A stretch of 54,752 nucleotides of DNA from Ophryocystis elektroscirrha (taxonomy: Eukaryota > Apicomplexa > Conoidasida > Neogregarinorida > Ophryocystidae), in the NCBI GenBank assembly GCA_030141585.1, contig JAQIFP010000006.1:7050-61801 (forward strand), read 5' to 3'. A model generated the notes under the pieces. It had not been told where the DNA came from. It did no database searches and was given only the letters and a program-made list of their open reading frames with translations. The position numbers and the translations under genes are program-made. Below are positions 24,448-35,460 of this stretch, piece after piece; the first letter of the stretch is position 1; the number at the start of each line of letters is the position of its first letter.

Positions 24448-25811
24448 TCATTCTGAGAGCTTATAAATGTTTTCCTCTTTAATATCTTTTAATCGCTCGT
24501 CAAGCCCTAGACTCTCTAATTTTCAAAAATATAGAGGAAACTTTATTTATTAACCTGTGTCAATATCAAGTTGCTTTTGATTTAATTCCGCTAACTAAGA
24601 ATACAAGTTTTGAGGAAGCATTTAAATAATTACTTTTTCTTTTATTTCTTGATGCTTTTCATTCAAATCTTCATTGTCTTCTTTGGATTGACTTAACAAT
24701 TCCAACTCTGCTAACTAGGGAAAAATTGTACCATTATTCAAAATACTTCGTCGTTAAATCGCGCTTTTTCAATTTCAATTTGTTCAAACTTCTCATCTAA
24801 TTTTTTTTTAGCTTTCAAAACGTCTTCCTCCGTTTGCAGGTTGGATTTGGCTTCTTTAGCTTCATTTATTTTGTCTATATGTTGATAAATTGTTGAGAAT
24901 ATGTTATATTACTAGCTTTAGTAATAAGGCTATTATAACAGTTGCTAGAATCATCACTTGTCATTATCTCTGCTAAACTCAACGCTATAATAGATATTTA
25001 TGAAATTATAAACACCTGAAGGTTGTAGGACAACAATGGGTGCTTCCAAAACACCTTTTTTCTTTTCTAAATTTGAATCATCATCGTCTTGGGAAATCTA
25101 ATTGTATTTTTATTGAAGTTATTAGAAACCTTATTTTGGGAATTGTATTCCACCACACTTTTTAAAATTTTTCCACCCTGAACGCGCTTGATGAAAGTGT
25201 TTATATACTAGTGTATTTGGCTTTCTATCTGAAATTCGTACAATACATTATATAGTCTTTAATAAAGAATAACCAAAAATTTAATTTATCTATGAGAATA
25301 TTAAATACAGTAAGCTGCTTAATTATATATGCAAAGATAATTAATTTTCTTAAACCTTAATTTTTTCGTTGAAGTTTGATAAGCATTTTTTATTTAATAC
25401 CAAGAATCTCGTTTTTATTAGCAACGCTGTATAATTTCGCGGCCTTCGTCATCTAAAGTTCACATAGCATATTAGATTAGCTGCAAACTAATTCTCTAAA
25501 AACTATTAAATGACATGGTTTTTACTGTAAAGTTTGAGAAAGCTGCATGATATCGTTTTGAGACATTTCTACGTAAGTTTCGTCTTGCTAACCCTAACTT
25601 GTATTATTTTCCATAAGTTCTATTTGTTCTGGTGTGACATGGGAGAATTGAGACGTTATCGTTTCTGATTCAGGTCTAGTTTCATTGGTACTGAATATAG
25701 ACCCAGGAGTTCTATGTCACCATTGTGTTCTTAAATCATTTACCCTGGAATCAAAGGCATTAGACCCGATAAAACCCCTGCGGTATCAAAATCAAATCGC
25801 TTTAAATTCAT
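24448..25811 (-). CDS. Coiled-coil protein of unknown function
   Basis: Minus-strand multi-exon gene from ATG 25811 (MNLKRFDFDTAGVLSGLMPL) to TGA 24448-24450 (ENIYKLSE). After a Ser/Thr-rich N-terminus (TPGSIFSTNETRPESETITS, FSHVTPEQIELMENN) come an exon with NTLVYKHFHQARSGWKNFKK, an acidic exon (SQDDDDSNLEKKKG), VLEAPIVVLQPSALSLAEIM, and then a long coiled coil over several short exons (QTEEDVLKAKKKLDEKFEQI, ELELLSQSKEDNEDLNEKHQ, LAELNQKQLDID). The coiled coil is split at Leu-Ala-Glu repeats by short introns of 32-39 nt. Exon joins between 25230 and 25620 are unresolved because no reading there gives a single consistent frame. Layout (disordered N-terminus plus C-terminal coiled coil) suits a kinetochore, centrosome or scaffold protein, but I cannot name it. 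Confidence 0.6.
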
Positions 25812-25906
25812 AGCATAGACACAAGATAAAAAAAAAAAAAATATTTTCAAATTTGTCATGATTTGATGGGGGGTTATAAAAAAATGAAATATATAAAACA
25901 ATTTAA

Positions 25907-28519
25907 TTATTTACAAAGTGTACTTAATTCTTTTTCTACTTTAGTTTTAAAAAAATTAAATTTTGTATTTAAAAGTTCTTTATCAGAATCCTTGAGTTGA
26001 GCACGTTCAATGTAGTCTAAGTTATACATGTCACTTTTAGAGATTAGGCTACCTTTAACAGTGTCAAATTCGTTCAACATAATTCCTTTAAGTTTAATAA
26101 GGTTACAAAAACGCGTTATGATGTGGGAATTGCCAAAGTTGACAAGTCGAACAAGAATTAAATCAGCCAGCTGTACTATGTTTAAACCTAAATAAGCAAA
26201 AATAGTGATTATGTGCTAAATTGACAAAAGGGCTTAGTTACCATTATCGCAAGCCTTCAAATATTCTTCGTCTTCAATTGGTATCTCAAGCTGTATTATA
26301 AAATAGTTATTTCACTAGTTTACTTGAGAGTTTATTTCCGCTAAATTTGAGTCCTGGTATTTACTCTTTTCACCTTCTTTAACCTGAAAAATCACAAATA
26401 ACTTATTTGAAATTGTAATACTTACATGGTGTCGGTAAATTGTATGTAGCTCAAGTAACCGTTCCATTTTTTCACATTCATTTTCCGTAAGTTTATTGAG
26501 CAAACGTGCTACGAAACACTGCTTATATCAACAAAATTACTTAAAAAGAGCTCTTTCGAATTATTTAGCAAATGATAAATTATTGTGACACATAACTCTA
26601 AAAACTTTACAAAACCAAAATTATTTGCCTTCTTCCTCTTTTTGTTTTGATGAACCTAAACGAGCACATTTTCCACGTCTCATGAAAATTCCGAATAAAT
26701 ATTGCAATCCTAATCTGTACACTATTAATAGTACAGTAATATACTTTTTTATAAAATCATTGCAGTTTGTTGTGGAACTGTCAAGAGAATATGCTAATAG
26801 CTTTAGTGCTATGGGATAACCATATATTCGGTCTTTTAAAAACTTGATAATTAGATCAATTCCAAGATATTGTTGAAACAATTTTTTAGATTCTTTAGAG
26901 CTCATAAGAAGTATGAGACAATCCCCTATATTTTCAATAAATTCTTTTTCTAATAGCGTTTCTGATTCTCGACTACAGAAGTATGCAAGAGTTTCTAGTA
27001 GTCTCTCTATTCCATTCAAAAGCTCTTTACTGGCCAATCGCTCCTAATAAATATAAGTAGACAAAAAACTATTTATATAAATTAACACTATACTATTTAT
27101 AATATAAGAAACCACGAGTTTACATAGAGGCATAAAACATAGCATGGATTCAAGTAAATTTATAAAATTGTAAATACTTATATATACATCTAGCTCTAAA
27201 TATTAAATAACGTTATAATTGATTGATTTCATTAATGACTTATTTCAATAGTTGTATATACTCACAATTGTATAAATTAAATATGCTGCTTGTTCAGATA
27301 AGTTTCATACCCGTAAAGTTTCAGAACATTGTAGCATTACTATCAAGAGTTCAACAACAAAAGCTTTATTGTAGCAAACAGATTTTTCTGGATATAAATG
27401 ATGAATTAGCCAATGCATAAAGCTAAAGCAACAAATATTTAAATAAAAGTTTACTTTGGAGCTTGTTCATTGATAGTTTCTGTGATTTTGGAAGGATTTA
27501 GCTCCAAAAAATTGTCATATATTTGTAAGCAACTCGACACCAATTGATAGTCTTCAAAAAAACTGTCATCATCTTGCTTTTCAAGAATATTATATAGAGT
27601 TGACAAAATCTTAAGATTTATCTAGATTTCAATAAATTCGATAATGCTACATACTATGGTATCGATTATAGCTTCAGGATTTTGAGTCTCTAAAATTAAT
27701 TCAGGAGAGCTTAAATCCATAAGAAGTAGTATGGCGGAGCTAACAATACCATCATTTTCAGTAATCATCAAAGCTAGTAAAATTCGAAATCCTTCATGTT
27801 CACAGAACAGCTCAAATAACTTATTATCTGCTCCTATTTGTCGAAATGTTAAAAGGTCAGATTCAATATCATTTTCCAAAGTCAATAGTCTATTTCACAT
27901 TAATACATTTTCGTTGACTGAATTATACAAATAAACGTATAATTCTTTATATATAACATATAAATATTTGTTTATTTTTATATTTAGTTTATCATTGTCG
28001 TATTTAACTAATCTCATTGAGTTGTATAATTCATTTATAAGAATATAAGATGTTTATAGGTAATTACTATACGGGAACTTAATATTTGATTGATAAATCC
28101 ACTTAAATGATATATAAACTTAAATGTATCATAAATTAACTAACTGCCTACTACGTGTCATACTCAATCAATCTAATGTATATAATATAAATCTGACACT
28201 TTAGGTTTGGCAACCAAAGTTATAATCCATAAAATATATATATTTTATTTATAATTAACTAACTTTTGAGTTAATTCTGAGGATTTGATTTTTTCTTCTT
28301 CATATGCTTTTAATCGATTTTCAAGCTGCAATATGTATTTGGCAATATTATTGGGAGTAATACTAGTTATGGGCATCTAATGTACTGTAGAAATTATATA
28401 GCAATTACGTTATCAGCACCGTCTATAATTGCTTTTATTTCTTCAGGAGCAAGTGTTTCTGGTAAGTTCTCTAAATCAACATTACCAATTGCTGTACGTA
28501 GCTTTTTAGTTTCACTCAT
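25907..28519 (-). CDS. CTNNBL1: CTNNBL1, armadillo-like spliceosome-associated protein
   Basis: Begins MSETKKLRTAIGNVDLENLP at 28519 and ends with TAA at 25907-25909. Recognisable parts in order: LENRL near 28320, ESDLLTFRQIGADNKLFELF (the animal equivalent reads NDIIQEMHVVATMPDLYHLL), HEGFRILLALMITENDGIVS, IERLLETLAYFCS, IGDCLILLMSSKESKKLF, FLKDRIYGYPIALKLLAYSL, NCNDFI, GIFMRRGK, LLNKLTENECEKMERLLELH and the last exon LDYIERAQLKDSDKELL. These are the helical repeats of CTNNBL1, which binds CDC5L and PRP31 in the Prp19 complex. Several short exons separated by short introns; the longest intron is near the 5' end (about 27900-28260). Individual internal boundaries were not all fixed. Confidence 0.88.
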
Positions 28520-28722
28520 GACGCAGAGAAAATGTATTGAATTAACTCAGTTATATAAATATATTTGTTAGTTGACGTTTTAGCCAAATTGAAACGCCCA
28601 GTGGAACATAAATAAAAGGAATATCTAATTAATGAATACGAAATAGATTGTAACAATATCTAAATTATTGAATAAAAGCTGTTATCCTAGTTAAAAAAAA
28701 AAGCTTTATATTATATAAAGAA

Positions 28723-31281
28723 TTACACTAAATCATTCCGCAGAGGATCTGTTTTTAGCGGAATTCCAACGCTATATTTCTTTTTCAAAAATTCTTCAAC
28801 TTTGGAGTCTTGCTGATAATTGTATTTAGCTGAATTTACATAATGCGAAGAAAAATTTCGCTCATAAGGTAAATTGAACAATGCATGATTTTTCGCTTTG
28901 TTGTTGAAAGGAAACAAATTTGGTTTAATTGTAATGCATTTAGCATCTTGTTTGATATTGTCTATAATGGACTCAATTAATAACGATTTAAATGCTTGGA
29001 ATATCCAATATATCCTACGTATTCTCAAATTCCTGTATATATCATTTTAAATGTATTAAAGAATTACTTATAAGTAAAAGCTGATAACATAACTAAATGC
29101 ATTATCGATATTTTGTATTCATTTAAATGAAACTTGCTTCCTCCAAATCTATATTGTTGTATTTTTGAGCTCCACCTAATATAAAGGTTAACAAATAATT
29201 AATGGAACCTTGTAAATGTTTGGTTTAAACTTCTTATTATTATAATCTTGATAATTTTAACAATGTTTGCTAAAGATGAAGTTCGGTTTTGCTCAAAGGT
29301 AGCATAATCCTATAGCTTATATAATGGTTATGATGCTAATTACATGCAAAGATTTTCTAATTGTCTTGTATTTGAACTTCTCAAAATACAATTCAACTGG
29401 TTTTTTGAAAGACAAAACTCTGTGAAATATTTCTAAAGCTTGCCCTTTAGTAAGGTTTTTTTGCGAATTATCAAGTAATTCAGTTTTTGAAATAGATTCA
29501 GCTAATTTATTTTTCAATGACGTTATTGTTTTTTGAGCATCCTCTATGCTATTTGTAAACTGAAGTTCTTTTGTTTTTGCTTTTTCCAATCCGTCTTGAT
29601 GAACCTTTTTTATTGATTCTATTTCATTTTCCAAGACAGTTCGCGATGTTTGGTATTTTTTAGCGAAGTTTAATTCGGCGTCTTTCTTAACTTTATCAAC
29701 TTCCAGTTGATGTGTTGATTCTAACGATTTTATTTGATCTTGCAGCAAAGAAATAATTTTTTTATATCCTCTTTCAAGTTCTTCTACATAATTAGCAAAC
29801 TCGTTATCTACCGTTGGTTTTTTTGAATGAATATATTTGTGAGTAATTATATTTGGGCTTAGAGGGGTTGTTATTTGAACAGAAACTAAAATTATGTTAA
29901 AAATTCAAATTATTTACCTCTTTCCTTAGCACTAGTTTTAATAATTGATTTTGATAATGGTGGTGCTCGAACAAAATCAGTTTCGGTTGAAGAAGATGAA
30001 GGATTTTGAGGTGTAAGTGTTTCCATTATATTTTCAACTGCTCCTCGTCGAACGGCAAAATTCCTTGTATCATGATCACTCAAATAATCAGATGATGTAG
30101 CATGTGTTATAACATTTATAGGAATGGTTGAATTTGGTTGCTTTTGAGAGAAACGTTCTGATAAATCGTTAGGATCAACTTTTTTTAGAGAACTGTTAGA
30201 AAAATCTGAGTTTTTTTTATTGAATATAATTTCCGATTTTATTCCTTCGACATCTTGTCGTAAATTTATGGGCTCCTTTTTTATGAGACTTTCTTTCAAC
30301 AAGTTTTCACTATTTTTTCTGATGATTGAATTAATTTGTGTTTTCTTTCTCTTTTCATCTTCTTCTTCTAGTTGTTGCTTTAAATAATTTTCTAAAGACA
30401 GTGTATTGACCGTTTGATTATCGCTTGTAGTCGATGTTAATGTTTTTTCGGATTGGGAAAAAAGCTTGTCAAAAGTAACCAAGTTATTCTTGATTATAGG
30501 GTGAGAAAGTCTAAGAAGCGTTTTATTACAGCGTTATTACTTCAAATTAACGTTTCGTGAATTACTTATTTCATCTTCCTCCAGTGATTTACGATGGACA
30601 ATTATTTTGTTCAATGGAGAATAAGCACTTTTATCTTAAAAAAAATTATAAAGTAATTGAAATACCTCGATTAATTTTTCCTGTTTCAGAAATAACATTA
30701 TTATTTATTTTGATAGAACGTGCAGATGAAATTTTTACTTTGGGTTGGATAGATCTGACGTGGCTCACAGCATCATAGGCATTTGCATATGATATGTTTC
30801 TTTTTACTGGTTTTGATGAAGTAGGATTAGAAAATAAGAACAACGAAGCTCTGTCCTCTGGAGTATTTTTTTTAGAAACAATTTCTCCTATCTTATTCAA
30901 CATTGGGCTTTTATTCCGAAGATTAGCAATTTCTTCTATGTTTTCATAACTTGATGAGTCATTTGTATGTGTTCGGCCAAAAACGCGTTTGGCAAAATTA
31001 TGTTTCTTTATAGATGGTTTACTTATATTCTGTCTCGGAGACTGATAATCATGAAAAACCTGATTGGGCTCACTCTGATTGATAGACTTATCATATCGAA
31101 CATCTGAAGTACGAACAGCTTTCATATTATCAGTATTAGTGGCTTTTCCCTGACGTTTATAATTAGCGTCGGATAATGCCACTTGTGGAGATGGTGCCTG
31201 AATTGTATCTTCATGAGACAAATAATTGTAACTTGAACTTTCATCACTTGAAGAATCATTCCGATATTTATTAATTTTCAT
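28723..31281 (-). CDS. Large coiled-coil protein with a conserved-looking helical C-terminus
   Basis: One minus-strand gene whose exons join in phase: MKINKYRNDSSSDESSSYNY (31281) through NISYANAYDAVSHVRSIQPK, a 31-nt intron after NR, AYSPLNKIIVHRKSLEED, NLVTFDKLFSQSEKTLTS, VRRGAVENIMETL, then a coiled coil (QDQIKSLESTHQLEVDKVKK and on to AESISKTELLDNSQKNL), VLSFKKPVELYFEKFKYKTI, IQQYRFGGSKFHLNEYKISI, MLSAFTYKNLRIRRIYWIFQ and a Lys-rich tail ending PLKTDPLRNDLV with TAA at 28723. The first half is Ser/Asn-rich and probably disordered. The FGGSKFHLNEYKISIMHLVM and Arg-rich helix block looks like a conserved domain, but I do not recognise it. Disorder, coiled coil and a terminal domain suggest a centrosomal, basal-body or cytoskeletal scaffold (inference). 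Confidence 0.65.
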
Positions 31282-31491
31282 GAGAAAACTTGAGAATATA
31301 TTGTTATCGGCAGGTGTATCATAAGACTTATGTATTCAGTGTTTCAATTTGTAACCAGATTAAATTGACTCATAATTTCAATTTATATTTATTTTCTTAA
31401 CCTCCCGACTTTACAAACAATTTTCTTCCAATAAAATCAGATATAAAAAAATGACTCTTTATTAATTAAAACATAAAAAAAAAAACCAGTG

Positions 31492-34023
31492 ATGCAGTTT
31501 TACAAACTGAACCTTAATTCTAAAATTCTATTGATTCTATCAATAATTGTAAATACGCAGATCGCTAAATCTTCTCAAACTCTACTTTGCAGTAAAAGTC
31601 ACATATCTAATTGCTTTTTGGACCCTAGCTACAAATATGATGTTATAATTGTAGGAGGAGGAGCAGCAGGCTGCTCTTTAGCTCGTACTCTTGCTGATGC
31701 TAACCAATCTGTACTACTAATTGAACGTGGCTCTAGTCGGAATCAGCATAAGTATACACTTGATGCAGAAGGGGCAGGTAAATATTGTTAGCATATTGTG
31801 CTAAATTTTTTGTGAATTTGTATATGATATATCAATTTATTCTGTTTTAAGTTCCAATTAAAATACTTGAACTAATTTTAAAAAATTATATAGGTTGGGT
31901 TGTTAATGATCCCAGTGTCTCCCAGTTAGTGGTAACATCGGATGAAGTGAGATCTCATATTGGGTCCGTACTATCAGGTGGAACAGGAATCAATTTTGGT
32001 GTTGCTATAGCAGAATCCGATGACTTTCTTTCTTACATGGAACTTAATGAAGGGGTGCAGTACAACCACACTTTATTTCACTCAGTAAAACATTATAATT
32101 TATACTAAGATTAGGCTTTGGACTGGTCTTTAAAATTATTCTCGAATCCGCAGCCACCCTTTACAAATTATAATCATGCATGGAAAAAAGCGTTAGGATC
32201 AAGTAAAAAAAAGTCATTTATAAAATAAACCATATGTGATTTCAGTATTTAAGAGTTCTTTCAACAACCAACAATATCTTCAGAAAAATGCAAGTTGGGA
32301 ACCATATATATTATTCAATCATACGGAAAATAATAAGCGGCTTGGTGCTGATATAGCTTTAGGCCTCGCAGGAGTCGATTGGCCAGAAACATTGCACGTA
32401 CTAACAGATCATACAGTTGATAAAATTACTATGGAATATGATGGATCAAGTTATAGAGCTGAGTGTGTCATTGTTCATAAAAGGCTTCTCAAAGATATTG
32501 CTCCGATTCAGAGTAAATCAACGTATAGTTTATTGAACAATATTTTATCTTTTTTCAAAATTCGAGAAAAACCAAAAATATTTTCCAACGTTTTTCGTAA
32601 GATAAGTAGATATTCAAAAAAAACCTACAGAGTCTAGTAATAATCAATTTAAGATTTGCATAAAGTCAACCGGAAAAATCGTTTCATCAGCTGGTAAAAC
32701 ATTTTTTTATATATTCAATTTAAAGGGGCAATCCTGACTCCTTTATTGCTATTTCGAAGTGGGATAGGACCTCTAGACTCAGTCAAAAACTCAAATGCAC
32801 CTCATCTTATAAACTTAACAGCTTTAGGAGAAAATTTACGCGATCGAACAATGTTACCATTAAGTTTCTTTTTTAAGCGTACTAATCAATCTCAAAAATT
32901 TCCAATCACAATTTGTCACTCTGTTGGATTAGGCTATTTTGGGGATAAATGCCATAACTTAGAATATAATATCAGCAATCCAGACTGTTTTGTTTTAGGA
33001 TTAGAAGAAATATCCGGTGCTCGAGCGGCTGCAGGTACAATCTACGCTACTCGTATTTTATTTCCACCTTCAATTCGCCAAGAACCACTGATTGATTTCA
33101 TCATTAAAGTAATATCAAAATAACTTTAAAATTAAATTATAATTTATTTCGGCAGATTATTGTGGACTGTGAAGAAAAGCGTATTCCTTTGGGAAACCCT
33201 TTTTTACTTCCTGCTTGTCTGGTTGCAGAACAAATATCATCCTGTTTTAGACGAGTAGCTACACAGATATATTTCACAGCAGAACCAAAAAGCACAGGCT
33301 CTATAAAAGTTTTGCCTTCTGGCTTAGTAAACGTGACAGGAAATTATCTCAAAATGTCAGATGATTTAGTTGATGCAATGAGAGGTGTTACAGCTTTAAT
33401 TAATCAAATAAATGAAGGTCCATATGAAGACATATTTGAAGAATTTTTTCCCAATTCATGTCCATTAATTATTTTAAGAAGCCTGTTGTTACTATTAAAT
33501 AAAAAAGGTTTAAGAAAACAGATAGAATCTTCATCAATTTCAGATGACTCCATAACAAAAGTATATGTTTGATATTAATTACTATAAATTTTAGGTTGAA
33601 ACTTATATTTCGGAACAAATGAGTCAATTGATGAATCAATCAAATTTGAATTTTCCATTCAATAATAGGCAAAATCAATGCTTCAGAAATGAAGAATACT
33701 GCTCTGAAGAAAACTGGAGACCTTTCTTAAGACCCTTCAAACCGTATACTCAAAAATATGGTTCTTTTCCACCCGTATTACCAGATTCTCGCAATTTTAC
33801 TAATCTCAAAGACTTTGTGACAACATATATGACTTCAATGTGGCACTGGGTCGGTTCTGCGCCTATGGGGTTTGTTGTTGATTCAAATTTTAAAGTTTAC
33901 GGAACAAGTAATTTACATATAGTTGACGCTTCCGTTTTAAATGTAATCCCGCGAATGAACCCTACGATCAGTGTGATATCTCTTGGACGATATGCAGGTC
34001 TTAAAATTATTCAAAACTCATAA
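31492..34023 (+). CDS. Secreted or ER-targeted GMC (FAD) oxidoreductase, HOTHEAD/mandelonitrile-lyase-like
   Basis: Starts at ATG 31492 with a hydrophobic signal sequence (ILLILSIIVNTQIAKSS). Then comes the FAD Rossmann motif YDVIIVGGGAAGCSLARTLA with VLLIERG, followed by GSVLSGGTGINFGVAIAES, SSAGAILTPLLLFRSGIGPL (GMC signature 2) and, at the C-terminus, MWHWVGSAPMGFVVDSNFKV and NLHIVDASVLNVIPRMNPT. The catalytic His (in MWHWVG) and the second active-site position (Asn of MNPT) are kept, so it looks active. Introns of 117, 30, 43, 34 (32602-32635), 33, 46 and 37 nt were placed by phase. GMC enzymes oxidise alcohols or sugars; the substrate cannot be read from sequence. Its stop is 17 bp from the stop of the MMTAG2-like gene. 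Confidence 0.9.
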
Positions 34024-34040
34024 TGAAAATTCATCTCCAA

Positions 34041-34985
34041 TCAAAATCTTTCCAAAGATGACTTTTTAAATTTTCGGTTTGAATTATGTCTTAACTCTTT
34101 ATACTTTGTCTTTTTTTTTACACTATCACCTGAATTAATAAATAAACACTTATAATTCAAAATGAACAAGTGAAACTCCCAAATCAAAAACAATTTAAAC
34201 TTACTCTGATGTTTCTCATTTTCCTGAATCTTTTTTCTTTTTTTCTTATTACGTTTAGCCAACTTTTTTTTTTTTTTATCCTCTAGCGCAAATTCATCTT
34301 TAAGCTTACAAAAATTGATATTATATAATACATACCGCTGCTTTTTGTTCTTGAGTTAACTCAGACTTCAATAAAAGCAATCGTTTAGGTTTTGCATTTC
34401 TAAGAAACACATTGATTCAATTTGGATATAAATTTATTTGACATATTACGATTACATAAAAACCGTTGCAAAATATAATTTTATATTTAGTACCAAACTA
34501 TATGTAAAATAAGATTCAAGTTGAGCTATATTTTTGTTTAAAACATATAAAAATTACTGAAATATTATTAGTACAAAAAAATAAAAACCTTATAGTCATT
34601 ATACTAAATAACACTGTAAATAAATGAATCAATATCTTTATAAAGTAAAATTAATTGTTTACTTAATTTATATGACAATTATTTTAAACTTACAAAGCTT
34701 CTTGCATTAACTCTTCTTCAAATCTTTTTTGAAACTCAACTTCTTCTTCCAAATCGCCTGGTGTGTTTCGGTCTAAAAACCACCAATCGTTTCGAAAAAA
34801 TTTTCCAAATTTTCCTTGTATACCAACTTGAACACTTTGCCCTGTACAACTTGATTACTAACACATTGTCTACCTAGATAACATTCTCTATCTTTGAAAA
34901 TTTGACTTTTGATGGAATCCCACGAAAACTGTTCCAAACCTCCTCTAACTCCTTCACGGGAGGGACCTTCATATAAATCAACCAT
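34041..34985 (-). CDS. MMTAG2: MMTAG2 (C1orf35)-like protein
   Basis: The minus-strand ATG at 34985 gives MVDLYEGPSREGVRGGLEQF followed by SWDSIKSQIFKDRECYLG, the hallmark N-terminus of MMTAG2 (animal form: [27 protein letters not shown]). A 32-nt intron follows YLG, then QSVQVGIQGKFGKFF, NDWWFLDRNTPGDLEEEVEF and QKRFEEELMQEAL, another exon (NAKPKRLLLLKSELTQEQKA), and a Lys-rich end (KKKKKLAKRNKKKRKK ... KKSSLERF) with TGA at 34041-34043. The family is a small nuclear protein of unclear role, reported with splicing factors in some organisms. The basic tail is Lys-rich as in other species. The gene starts 55 bp from the CRIPT start on the other strand. Confidence 0.82.
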
Positions 34986-35040
34986 TGATTAATTTATTTA
35001 CAAAAAAACCCAGTTTTCCTACAATGTCAGTATATATTTG
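34986..35040. promoter_or_regulatory. 55-bp divergent intergenic region, MMTAG2-like / CRIPT
   Basis: The starts at 34985 (-) and 35041 (+) are both supported by conserved N-termini (MVDLYEGPSREGVRGG and MPCKKCEKKL), so this is the best-anchored of the short bidirectional promoters. Confidence 0.6.
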
Positions 35041-35444
35041 ATGCCTTGTAAAAAATGTGAAAAAAAGCTAACTAAATTAGCTACCCCAGATGTTAAAGAA
35101 GGTTTAAATTGTACTTACAAATATCAGTTTATAGGGCATAAAAGACAAATTAATTTAAATAAAACTCTAGAAAAAGTATCAAAAAAAGACAAGTAGGGTT
35201 TATAGTAATATACACGATATCGTCGTGTAAATTCATATAACTGCTTTTAAGACTGGATCCTAAAGGGGCTAAATGCTCTAATTGCAAAGCCGTATTACAT
35301 GTCAGAGGAAAACTATGTCCTACATGGTATTATTCATATATATAAATCTAATTTTGAATACTCAGTGCACACCGGTCGGGAAAATGCTATTTATGCGGGA
35401 AAAAGATATTTGATACGTCACAACATTGCATGTCAATTGTATAG
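35041..35444 (+). CDS. CRIPT: CRIPT family Cys-rich protein (90 aa)
   Basis: Four exons, 35041-35101, 35135-35192, 35252-35326 and 35366-35444, total 273 nt ending in TAG. The protein starts MPCKKCEKKLTKLATPDVKE (human: MVCEKCEKKLGTVITPDTWK) and continues INLNKTLEKVSKKDK, LDPKGAKCSNCKAVL, then CPTCAHRSGKCYLCGKKIFD, so the CxxC pairs line up with CRIPT. In metazoans CRIPT was described as a PSD-95 partner, but it is a conserved minor-spliceosome-associated protein across eukaryotes. Introns are 33, 59 and 39 nt. The last exon is fixed by splitting a Cys codon (TG/T). The stop is 16 bp from the stop of the downstream convergent gene. Confidence 0.92.
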
Positions 35445-35460
35445 TTTGATTTTTTCAGTT

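Noticed and set aside
25588..25605. TTAGGGTTAG-like telomeric motif (minus strand)
   Set aside because: Fewer than two repeat units, inside a gene; a chance match, not an interstitial telomere. A similar CTAAACCCTAAAC near 15758 lies in an HRQ1 intron and is equally short.
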